From Merluccius polli (Eukaryota > Chordata > Actinopteri > Gadiformes > Merlucciidae), in the NCBI GenBank assembly GCA_030340625.1, contig JAOPHQ010002001.1, positions 155,001-219,000 of the forward strand: DNA of 64,000 nt, read 5' to 3'. Positions 31,901 through 45,042 of the stretch are shown here, piece after piece. The translations under genes were made by a program, and so were the position numbers. The notes beneath the pieces are model-generated. The model searched no databases and was not told the origin of the DNA. It saw only the letters and a program-made list of their open reading frames with translations. The first letter of the stretch is position 1. Every line of letters begins with the position of its first letter.

Positions 31901-34505
31901 TAGATGTGTGGATGGATGTGTGGATGTGTGGATGGATGGATGTGTGGATGGATGTTTGGATGGATATGTAGATGGATGGATGGATGGGTGGATGGATGTG
32001 TGGATGGATGGATGTGCGGATGGATGGATAGATGGGTGGATGGATGTTTGGATGGATATGTAGATGGATGGATGGGTGGATGGATGTGTGGATGGATGGA
32101 TGTGAGGATGGATGGATAGATGGGTGGATGGATGGATGTGTGGATAAAAATGATGAGACAGAGTGTAAGGATTTGTTTTAAATAAGTAACAAATTAGTTG
32201 GATTTGTGGGTGGATAAATTGACAAGGATAATGGAAGTATGACGATGGACAGGAAAATAAATTAATTGGTGGATGGAGTAATTATTGGAGGTAGGTAGGA
32301 AAGGAAATGGATGGATGGTTGGATCGATTAAAAAAAGGAGAAATAAAATAACCATTAGAAGCCAGTTCGATCCGATGGTTCTCTGGGGATATCCTGACAT
32401 GATAATCGGGCACTTATCTACAAAAGACTGAATTATGGAGTCACTGTTGGCCCTTCTGACAAGTAAACCATTTTCAAAAGCTCTTTAAAAGGTACTTGAA
32501 ATACTGCAGCAGTGCTACTATGGAGATGGCCGTGGCACTGAAAACACTTGCTAGAAAATTGCTTTGAAGCCATTATTTTCATGCAGGGCCATGAGTAGGT
32601 GGGTAAAGTGTTATATTGGAAAAAAGAGCTGACAAGACATATTCAAATAACTACATTTAATGCCACAAGATGGTGCTAGAGTACCAAAGTAGTACATTTC
32701 ATGTAGTTTTCATTTTCTTTGTACATTATGTTCAATATACTGTTTGGGCGTTTACATTTAGGCCTGTATAGCCCTTTGCTGGAACAGCTATACACTACAG
32801 TATATACATACAATTGAGCTGGCATAAAAAAGTGAAATCATTGCTGTTTTTTAATATGATCTGTGTAATTTAACCTATACATACATGTAGGGCTCAAGTG
32901 GAGGAGAGGATACTATTTATGTCCAGGCCTTACCTCATCTTGATCGATCATCTGCTCTGAGAGCTTCTCAGACATCTGACTGTGGTGGTTGATTTCATCA
33001 TCCTGAATAAAGACAAGAGACACGGTGAGTCAGCATTATTTTACATTTTACAGGATGCCTGCATGCGCATATACAGATACTAAAGTACAAGGCAAAGTGT
33101 AACTATTCTTCATATGTTACTGATTTATTGACTCATTTGCTTCTGGACACACAAATAAGAAGACGTTGAATATTATCCATTACCTTGAGATTTGATAACC
33201 TTGTTATCATTTTATTTATGATTTATTAAATAACCAGTTCCAGATACCCCACCAATATTGTAATATTGTGTCTAATCAATATCAAGAGTTTTAGCCAATT
33301 TCCTTTACCTTTGAAGACTTTCGTGAGTGTGTGCCTATGTGTATATTTGACTTTGTTGCCTCTGGCTGTGTTGTGGATATTTTTTCAACTGTCTATAAGC
33401 AAGTCTTTAATCCTTGTCATTAAGCTATGTATGAATCTGTCTGTCACCTTGTCGTCCAGCTGCTGGTACAGCTCAGTGATGAGGTTCTCATACTGGGTCT
33501 TCTCCTCGTCGGTCAGGGGGGCGGTGGGAGGGGCCAGCGTCTCAATAGTGGGCGTGGCCTCGCTGCCGCCACGCTTGCTCTCCTTGTTGCTCAGCTGCTC
33601 CTCCACCGGAACAGCCTCACCTGAGAGAGAGAGAGAGAGAGACATACATTACAACCATTTGCCATATTTCTATATTTCAGCATTTTTCAGCATTACAAAC
33701 ACCATTGAAACAAGCATTGTTGACATATTAGTAAAAAGCATAAAGATCAAAATTATATTAACAACAATAAAACATCTGTGCGTGACTATACTGTGTCTAC
33801 ACTGTCTATGCTAGGTGATGACAATTATGGATGCACAAGGACATAGTAAGATGGTGTGTGTATGTGTGTTGTTTCAGAGCCGCCAATAACTGCAACGTCC
33901 GCTCTGAATGTCTTCCTGAAAGCTGAGTGTTTATTAAAGATCAGAAGAGTGGACAGAGACACTAGAAAGCAGCGAAAAGGCATCTCCAGCCACCCTGCTG
34001 AGCTGGTAACCATAGCAATAGTCATTCTGCCAGCCTCCTCTTTGCTGAGTGAGACATTCTGCTGTGACATATTCACATTCTTTTGCTACCATTTCTATCG
34101 CCATTTTGTCTCTTATTGCTTATGATAATCAGTATTCTGACATTCATTATCCTTCCACAGTGTGAGGAGGAAAACTATATCCATATCCAATAAAAGTATT
34201 CATAAAACCCACAACTCAGCTATAACTAGATCGTTATATAGAGCTCTTGTCTGTCAATGTCTGTTCCTTCTTCATTATGTGTGTTTTCTGTTACTTCAAA
34301 TGTCCCTGTATTGAGAGCAACAAGATAAGACAAAAATAATAATGCACCATGCATGAGGGCAGCTGTTTAGAAACTGTCTCCTGCTTTAGCATGCCTATTA
34401 GGATTCTGCTCAGACACAAACACACTAGGAACCCAAGTCACGTCCTATCAAAACATGCTGGGGTCTCTATCTTGTTGCTGTAAGCCTAGGCTGTCTTTGT
34501 TTGTC

Positions 34506-34567
<62 letters not shown>

Positions 34568-35811
34568 TTTTTCCAGAGGTACTCTGACATAGTTGGCTTC
34601 TGATTATTTTGTATGATCAATTCATGAATTAATTGGAAAAAAAACCTGACTGAATTGTTCACTTTGTGCTTGCTCACTCTCTTCGCTCACTCACCTCACA
34701 TTTGTTTCAGATTTCCCTTCTAAGCCACGACATATTATGACCACTGAAAAATGTGATCCTCATGTTAACTTCCCTTCCTCTTCCTCCACCGTACCTTTCC
34801 TCCAGCGCTTGACCTCATTCTCCAGCTTCTGGATCATGACCTTCAGACTTCTTGTCTTTTCCTTCTCCTTCTCGTATTTCTTCTTCCACTCCTCTGCTGT
34901 GAGCTCCAGGTTCACGGACACCGTGTTCTTGATAGTCTTTGCCCTGGGAGAGAGGAGCCGAGGCACTCATAAAGGCGGCTAGGACAGATCATCCAGCATA
35001 GGTGGACCGTGGGATGGCTGAAGGATGGATGGATTGATCAATGTGTTTTACATTAAGAGAGGGGACAGAGGTGTCTACACTGCATTATGTGTCACACAGT
35101 CTGAATATCGCGGGCTGTATTTTTTCACTCGCTGTGGTAAGGACTCAAGTCTTTCGAGGGACGTGAACATTCAAAAACATTATTTTGCCCAACACGGCCA
35201 TGTGCTTTGGTCTCGTAAACTGCAGAATAGCCTACAAAAAGTAGGGGTTTTTTTTCAGTTCCCGAAAAAATTATACAACGTACAATTATACAAAAATAAT
35301 ATTGTCAGTTAGTTTTCAATTATCATGGTCTTACTAATAATAGAAAAAACCACCCAGCCTCCGACCCAGTCCGGAAACAGAAGACCGATGACTGTCCCTC
35401 TGCTGACACTGTCTTGTGAAGGTCACCGCGGGGTCACCCGGTTATTATGGCCTCTAATGTCTGTTTGCGCTACCAGAGGATGGCTCGCACTGCAGCAACG
35501 CACTAATAAATCACAGCAGAAGCCTCCACTGGCTGATTTAAAGCCCATCGTTAAATGGATTACGCTGCCATTGCACACACAACGCTGACAGACTGACTTG
35601 CACACCCGGGGAACACAGGCCATTTCCTTTACATGCTACTGTGTGTGACTTACTTATAATAAAATGAAAGATCAGAAGGGAGCTATCTTGTTTTTTCATT
35701 TGCGCTGATTAATCGTCATAGAATAGAACGATTAATAGAAAAGAGAATAGCAATTTTTTTAAAAAAGCAAAAATTATACATATTTTAAAAATACAGATTC
35801 ATTGATGTTTT

Positions 35812-35842
<31 letters not shown>

Positions 35843-35929
35843 ATTGTATTTATACTTTTTATTAACACTTGTATTAACACTTTTTTTGCAAGGCACTTTG
35901 CAAGGTGCTTTACATAGTGAGTGCGTGCA

Positions 35930-35981
<52 letters not shown>

Positions 35982-38542
35982 GCGGAAATCACACCTCATC
36001 CCCTACCAGTGGATGAGCTGTGTAGTTTACAGCGTGAAATGCATAAACGTTTAGTCTGCCATAGTTTTGGTGCGCCTACCTCTGTCCGAACATGAGGGTG
36101 GACTTGGTCTCAGCCTCGTTGTAGACGGACGGTGAGCAGCAGATGACGATGGTGGTGCGACAGTTACCGCCCAGAGAGTCCTGCAGGATGCGGGTCATCT
36201 TGCTGTCTCGGTAAGGAACGTGTGTTTTCTACGGATCACAAGGGGACACGGCAAACCCAGAGTGAGCGACATACCAGCCACTAAACTGAGTGTGTCAAAG
36301 ACAACTGACTTCATAAATAGGTCAAGAATTATTCTTTCATGAATTATCAGCATGCATTTTTTTCCCCCTAAATACATGGTTATTGTTGGAACCATAATAA
36401 TGAATTGAAATAAATTACTTTTATTTATAATTGTTAAAAGATACAGGATAGCTTTCAAAACATGGACTTCTGCAAGTAGATCTGACTTCCTGTCTTCTTG
36501 CAGTCATATTGAACGTTGGTAAAATTATATCACCATTATATACCACCCACTTCCTGAGCAAGAGCACACTTCCTGCAATTAATACCCCTCCCTGGGGCAA
36601 AGAACTGCCTCCTGGAGCACAGTTAGCGACAGCAGACAGACAGACAGACAGACTGAAGGACCGACAGACAGACTGAAGGACTGACTGAAAGACAACTCAC
36701 AGTTCCCTCGGCCAGAGCAGAGATGACATTTCCCAAGGGCCGACAGAGACTTATTGATATTCTTGGCTTCGTCCAGCACAGATCCCTCTGCACCTGTCTT
36801 ACTGACCTGGAAAACATAGCCATGGACACACACCCACAAAGTGTCAAACAACATGAGAGTACCTGCGCACGATTATTAATACCTGGATGGTCATAGTTGG
36901 TGTGGTGTTTTGTGTTAAATCTAGGTCAGAGAAAATGATGGGAGGGATGGGAGAAATGACTATGGCTATGCTAGACTAAGTACAAGCAAAGCAACGCAAT
37001 CAATAAGCCGTATCATGCCTCTTCTCATGTCATGTGATTGGTCTTCCAGTGACTGAGTACTGTGCAGTGACTACACTGTGTGCAAGACAATTAGTAGGCC
37101 TACATACGTATGTTTTCATAGCCATAAGCATTGTATTGTAGGCCTACTGGCTACACTAACATCTTGTATTCATGAGCCTTGCATGCCTAGGCTGAACAAT
37201 TGGATTGAAGAGTATTTTCTGGGTTATGTTCATATATAATTAAATGATACATAAAGTGATACATTACAAATCTTGTTTTCTATTTTCTATATCAGGAAGC
37301 TAAGCTAGGCTCTTTCTTGGCCTGGTAGCTAGGCTAGGCTAGGTTCTAGTCTGGGGCTGGTAGCTAGGTTAGGCTTTGATCTTGGGCTGGTAGCTAGGCT
37401 AGGCTAGGCTGTAGTCTTGGGCTGGTAGCTAGGCTAGACTATAGTCTGAGGCTGGTAGCTATAGGCTAGGCTCTAGTCTGGGGCTGGTAGCTAGGCTAGG
37501 CTCTAGTCTGGGGCTGGTAGCTAGGCTAGGCTCTACTCTGGGGCTGGTAGCTAGGCTAGGCTCTAGTCTGGGGCTGATAGCTAGGCTAGGCTCTAGTCTG
37601 GGGCTGGTAGCTAGGCTAGTCTTTAGTCTGGGGCTGGTAGCTAGGCTAGTCTTTAGTCTGGGGCTTGTAGCTAGGCTAGGCTCTAGTCTGGGGTTGGTAG
37701 CTAGGCTAGACTATATATAGCTGGTAGCTAGGCTAAGCTCTAGTAAAAAAACAACAAATATAACTGACTTATATACTAGACATGTTAGGTTATCTTACAT
37801 GATTAGGGTCGCTATTCAGACTAATTGAGGGAATATGAAAACAAAAGGACACTTATTTAATGACAAAGCAGTACAACTCCATCATCATATAACGACATAT
37901 GAGCATTTGGGAGAAGGAGTACCTTCTCACTTCCTGCCAGGTCCACCAGGTAGAGCTTCCCCGACAGTTTGGTCTCTGTCTCCACGTTCTCCTGCTTGAT
38001 GTTGATCAGGAAGATGCTGTGACTGCGGGAGCTGTGTTCGTTCATGTCTGGCAACCAGAGACACAGTTTAAAACACACTTGATCACTGGGAGAGGGCATG
38101 GTTCAGACTGAGCCCAGCCCAGTGACTGGACACTGGTGGTTCCCCTGTCAGAGAAATTGTGAGCCTCGATTTTCGAGGTGCCCTTGTGACACTTTGGTTG
38201 GCTGTGTGCGCCGCTGGCGCACAAGAGATTGTGGAGAAGGACCCCTAGCAGTTGCAGGCCAATCACAAGTCAGGGGTTGTGTGTGTATTAAACAATATGG
38301 TTTAAAAAAAGGCAGCTTGCTCACTTGTGACGGCCACGTGGCGGTTGGCCTTGCCATCGTCGATGACGTCCATCACCTCCTCCGGACTGGAGACAAAACG
38401 CTCTGTACAGCCCTGTATAGACAGAGAGACGGACAGACAGACAGAGAGAGAGCGAGGGAGAGAGAGAGAGAGAGAGAGAGGTGGCGTTATTTAACACGTC
38501 TTAAACATTGTTGCATTCAATTTTTTCTATGAGGTTTCTTTG

Positions 38543-38599
<57 letters not shown>

Positions 38600-41500
38600 A
38601 TATACAGTATATATATATATATAAGAAATATAGTAGAAATATTGTATCATCCTTACAGACAATGGCAAACATTGATTTAGAATTATTTTGAGTATCATTA
38701 AGAGGACATTTCTGTTATGGGTGCACTGATTTTCCTCGTGCTGTTAATGTATAAATAGGTAATAGGCCTCACCTTAACAAAGGGCACTCTGTTCTTGTCT
38801 TCATGAACAGCCAGGTTGGTTTTTGACACTAGGGAAACAAAGTGGACACAGCTCTAAACTCATGGGTTTTAGTCTTTAGGTGTCATATTGTTCTAGCCAG
38901 TGTGCCATCCACCTACCGTCCAGCAAATCTCTGATTTTATCCATGTAGATTTCAAAATAAGAGACCTGCATCGACGAGAAACAAGTTAATTATTTATAAA
39001 TATGAAGTTGAATAAGTATAGCATTGATTTGACAGTGCTGGTAAGGCATGTAGTCAAATATTTTATTACTAGATACAATGGTGAACCATGCTTGTTCGTA
39101 TACTTCCTGGCAGGGACACGGACGCACACACACACACACACACACGCACAGCAGTTGGATGTACTGTTCACCATATGGCACATGTCCTTTGCCATATTGG
39201 AAATGGCATCGTAGCAAAAAGCCTTAGTGTTGACTCCAGGGTTGTTTGATTTATTGATTTATTCATTTACTCATTCATTCATTGACGCCAACAAACTGAG
39301 AGCAAAAATAAACAGTGTGATAGTGTGAAAAGGTTTCATAAAATCAACAAGGCTAACCCAAGAGTGTGTGTGTGCGTGTGTGTTTTACCTTGATGTGGAA
39401 CTCCAGGTTCTCGTCCATGGAGTAGATGTGGTCGAATATGTCCCTGGCGATGCGTGGGATGATGCCCATCAACTGGTGGTCGTGGAGCTTTCCCTGGGGG
39501 GAATATATGAGCACACCACAGGCCAAAGTTACAGCATAACACACACACACACCTTTACCTACGTTAGCAACACATTTGTACTCTTATTTTACCAGTGGTT
39601 TGTTTGTAAAGCACTAGGAGACGCTTGCATGTGAAATGTACAATATACTTAAAGTTTGCCTTGAATATTTCCTTGAATATTCCCATGATTATTTCCTTAA
39701 ATACATGTGGAATAATAGCAATGATGGACAGGTAGTACAATAATGTGAGGAATGAAATAAAAGGACAATTGGCATTGCTAAACCGGTTTTATAACTAAAA
39801 TAGTGGCTACATCTTAACGATATGGAGTTATGTCCGTATTTTAGATAAACGTATTTCTTTTATTATCACTTCTGAAAAATTGTATTTAACTTGCCGCTCA
39901 GTGTGTGGACATTATTAATTCCTCTATCTGCAATCCAATTCCAAGCTCCTGACCCAAGGGAGGTTCCCCAGGGCAGATAAATGCAATAAAATATTATTGA
40001 CTTTGTAATAATAATGAGCTGAGCACGGTGAGAAATTGTTTTGGACTATCTCAGCCGTATTGCTCAAGGCTTTAGGTGTGGCGGTTATAGATATAGGACT
40101 GTGGTGTGTGTGTGTGGTGTGTGTTTCTTGCTGTGCTGTCTGGAAGGGAAATTACATGTTTTTCAGCCTCTGCAGCACACACATGCGCACACGCCCAAAT
40201 GTACACACATGCACATACACACCGATATACCCACTGTGTGAACAACTAGAATGGTCGCCTGTTTCCCTGGTAACGGAAGTGTGCAAATTATATTGATAAC
40301 GGGTTTTGTTTGGGCACATATTTTCTTCGGTCTATGAAGAAAATATGTGCTTTATCTCTGAAATGCTTTGAATGCAGACAAAGTGGAAATCATTGGGGTT
40401 GACAGGAGAAAGCAAGAGATAATGTCTAGGGATGAGTCGTTTTAAATGCTAACTGCTTATCGAAAGATGAGCCGTTAGTATTTCAAACTGCTAATCGAAA
40501 TACAAGCAGTTAGCTCCCTCTATTTCTCGCTCTCACTTGATTGCAAGTGAGAAAGACAGAGACAGAGAAAGAGTGCGTTGGAGTTATATTTCATAGTCTC
40601 TGCCTCTCATTTGTTATGATCTCTGTCTAGTGCCTGGCTATCCCCTACTTGGATGATCATTAGACTGAGAAGGAACATCATGATCATTATATAGCTTACT
40701 CAGTGGACTGACAATACCAACCTGACACACAGCCCAACCATAGCGCTATGGAGGCTTGAGAACTAGCCTACCCTCGCAATCCTCTGCATTTTGCATTTTG
40801 TGTTTCAATCCCTGTCCTGTAAAGCCGTAGGCCCACAGTGTTAGGAGAACCCATGTAATGGATGAACACATAGGTCAAGACGGGAGGTTGGGGATTCATT
40901 CAAATGAACACGACAGCGGTAACAAACTTTGCGATGTGAATGTTTGAGGACAGATCCTCTGACTGACCTCCATGGTGTGGGTCTTCCCGGACGACGTCTG
41001 CCCGTAGGCAAATATAGTCCCGTTGTATCCTCCCAGGACATCTGAAACACAGCAGCAGCATAATGTCTGTATCGTAATGTCTGTGTCACCATGGTGACGC
41101 AGGGCATTACAACAACACACAAAGCAAAATTCTCAAATTGTGATCCTGCTTGTCAAGTGCGTCTCTAAAATGGTGAGTCGATTATGTAATTGTCGGTAAT
41201 GTACAATACAGATTCAATGAGAGGTATCGTGTATCGGTAACTTTGGCTATCTAGTGTCTTTTCTAACTGGTGTCCTTCTGTTATTCGGTTTACTTCAGGA
41301 GCAGAAACTGAGAAGAAACCAAATCAAGGCCCTCATCCTGTCCTTATGTGTCACGTTTTAAGCACATGAAATACAAAGTCAGAGAATTTCTTAATCGCAC
41401 CAACAGCAGGCAGTAAGGATCATAAGTGTAACCATCAGCTCTGCAAAATCAGATAAACAACACAACACGTTTTTACTAATGTGCATCAGCAGCAAAATCC

Positions 41501-43165
41501 CTATGGCTGCTGCCGAGTCCTGACCTTTAACAATCTGCTTGGCACAGGTGTCAGTAGACCTGCTCCTGGACTGTGTTGGGTGGCAGGACTCGGTCGAACA
41601 CATAGGGCTTGCCCTGCAGGGAAAGAACAAAACATGAATCACTAAATTAAATAAATATAATAACAAAGACACAGTGCCATATGCGTTGCGATTGCACTGG
41701 CTCAAGAATGGTTTCACTTCAAGCTTCTTTGAGCGCTATAAGGAAAGCGCTGTGTGAATTCAATTCAATAAATGCATTATCATTATGACTTTAGTTTGAA
41801 ATGACAAGAGGAGAAGTATAAGCAATTCAATGACTTTATGTACAATGTGAAATGCAATGGTCTACCGTCTTTAGGTCTACCCGCAGAATCTCAAGTCACA
41901 ACAACGTATCCGTACGGTCGCATTTTCAGAAGTTACCTCCTGTGGTGTCACAGCACACAGCTGGCTCAGATTAACACCTTTTTTTCCTTCAATTTGATTT
42001 ACCTTTGGCCAGATAAAAAAATTGGCACCAACTTCATTAAGAACCTGGCATCTTCATTTTACACCTGGCACATAGGTAATGTATCAATTGCATTCAGAGG
42101 CAGATCGTGAATCGTTGGCCAATATTACAGTTATTCCTAAAGGCTTTCAAGCACAAAACCAAACACCACCATTTCCGAGTCAAACCCAGCCATCCCATGT
42201 GTGTTGTTGTGGACGCAAGACGACATCATTTCAAACATTTTTCAAAACTCGACAGTCCCAAAAGAGTGTGCATACCGTCCCACAGACACTTTGATGTTCA
42301 TATCAGCGCTCGGGCAGCCAGCCGCAAGGGGATCTGTTCTGGCATGTACTTCAGAGCTGCTGTTTTAGGCAGCGGTGGTAAAATCAAGGTTGAGACAGTA
42401 AATGTTCACCCCAACATTTGGAGTCAGCCACGAGGATTTTGGGTTCTTAGCACAACCGAGACGTTTTTATCAAATTAACTCAGCTCATAGTTCAAAGCGT
42501 TTGGGTGGAGAGAAAAATAAACAAAAACCAGATTTTTACATTGTAAATCTACAGACAACGTCTAGATAAGTAGGTAAGTCCTAGAAACCAGGTTGACAGT
42601 AAATGAGACAGCCTATGGGCTTTGTGTGGTGATATTTATACGGGTTAGACTTCTAAAACAATACTGATATTATCATAAAAAAGATATACTGTTCAGTATT
42701 TATACTGTTCAGGACTGATATTTTTTTTGTTGGATGCACAACCTATGCAGTGCTAAAGACTTCTCATTTGCAATAAAAGCAAATCACATCCCAAGGTTAA
42801 ACCGCTGATTCACAACCCCCCCCCCCCCCCCCCCCAACCCCCCGAAGGCAAGGTTTCCCATAAAGGGGGAAGGTGACCTTGAAATGAATGTTATTGAGAA
42901 GTCCTTCTCACTATCTTATTCTTGCTGTCTCTCTTCCTTAATGTGTTGCCTTCGGGATGTTCAAAATAGCATAGATCTGGGGGGTGTTTAGCATGAGCTA
43001 AGTTAGCAAAGTGGCAGAGACTAGCCCTCTCTGACTTCTTTAAATAGTATAGATTTCAGGCGGCATGATGTAGCCTACTCACGAAAATGTGTGGTATTTT
43101 ATATTGTGGTTGCTGTTTTCATTATACTGTGGTAGTTTGTACTGCAATCCCATCCCATATATATA

Positions 43166-43212
<47 letters not shown>

Positions 43213-43329
43213 TGGAGGCTCTTTAATGTGGAAAACATCTCTAAAAGAAGATTCCCTTCTGTCACTCAGAACCCTGAGCCTGTTCAGCACAGACAGGGGT
43301 CGAATCCCAATGGCCCTGTGCTCGGGCAG

Positions 43330-43388
<59 letters not shown>

Positions 43389-43433
43389 GAGCTGAGAACC
43401 AAGCCAGAGACAAAGACTGAGAACGAGAGAGAG

Positions 43434-43472
<39 letters not shown>

Positions 43473-45001
43473 GACAGAGACAGAGACAGAGACAGAGACA
43501 GAGAGACAAAGACAGAGAGACAGAGAGAAGGATAGGGGAGGGAGGGGGCATATAGAGTGGAATGGTTCTACAATAAGGACCCAGCCAGTCGCCACGGAAA
43601 CTGCATCCTGCTGGTAGCCGGCTGTGCTGATTGGCTGCCAGGTGTCCCTGAGTAAATGAAACTGGACAGACGCATGATGGCTGCTGAACGACGGAGCAGA
43701 TGACAGCTCAAAATGCAAGAATATTACACAATACTTGTGACATGATATTTTGATTGGGTCATGTTATATAATGATACAATTTAACAGGCACGCCATCTTT
43801 CCATATATATATCAATAGATTAGGTGTAGATGTAGATGTGTTGGTGATACACGGAGAGGCTACATTCAGATTCAGTTTTTTGGGCTCCTCTAGCAACATT
43901 GTCAAGTTTTGGTGACGATATTGCTTGTTTTTCAAAGGCATTAAATAAATGTATACATTATTATTATTATTATCTGAGACTTCTGTATATTATTATCTTA
44001 CTATTGTGTGGTCATTAACCCGGCACAGTGCACACACACATTATTTCTTCTGCATTTAACTAACAGCCCTAGTGGACTGATTTTAAATACAATAGGTCTA
44101 CATGAGACAAAGCTTGAGGCCTACAGACACACACACACACACACGCACAGTCTCAAAATGCCATGCTAGTCGTCCTGTCAATAATTGATGCGGGCCCCCT
44201 GGGGGCCGCCGGTCTCTGGCTCTGCCGTGGTGCTGCATGATGTTCCCCCCCCCCCCCCCCCCCCCCCCAGCCCAGCAGAAAGAGCCCTGCATGATTAAAT
44301 CAACACGCTCCCACCATACACAACCCAGTAGGGGGGGGCAGGGCTTTGATGAGAGCATGTTCATCTCACAGCAGGTTGATCTGCCAATTACATCTACAGT
44401 GTTCTGTCATGTTAGAAATAAAAACCACAGTGGACGATTATTACAGCAATGTTGATGTTTCTAATGAAACCATGACTGATGTCTTTATTTTCATGTGTGT
44501 GCTTGTGCATGCGTGAACACAAATCATCTTGCAGTGTAATTGCCGATGAGGCGTGTGTCCGACGGCTCCCCCGCCAATCATATCCACTAACCTTTGTCCT
44601 CTATATCGCCATGGAGACAAAATTACCCCTGGGACCCCGTGGCCCCCCTCATTCATCTCTCATTCCTCTAAACACACACATATTTCACACACTATCAAAA
44701 AAAACTGTTGCTGTGTTACCCCAAAACAGAGCATTGGAAACCTTTTGTTTATCTAGGGAGCTAAAAAAAAAAGTAATGTAAAACCGAATATTGAAGAAAA
44801 CTGTCCTGTAATTGCATCGTAATGAAATATAAAACTTTTTCTTTTTTCTTCTATAAAACACAGTACTGTGTTTTAAATGTGCCAAACTGATTCAAAGAGA
44901 ATACCATCTAATTATGTAGTGGTGGAGCCCCTGTAGCACAACCAAAGCCCCTCCACCTCAAGTGTTACCTCCCCCCTCTCTCCCTCCCTCCCTCCCCCCC
45001 C

Positions 45002-45042
<41 letters not shown>

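Noticed and set aside
41545..41556. Programmed +1 recoding at TAC-TGA-C in kif5c
   Set aside because: No kinesin-1 is known to use recoding, and no pseudoknot or conserved context was seen. A second unrelated +1 indel in exon 9 argues for sequence error. Mentioned in findings only as a geometric resemblance.
42079..42478. Plus-strand ORFs near 42.1-42.5 kb as a gene
   Set aside because: No start context, splice structure or family resemblance; they are within kif5c intron 1.
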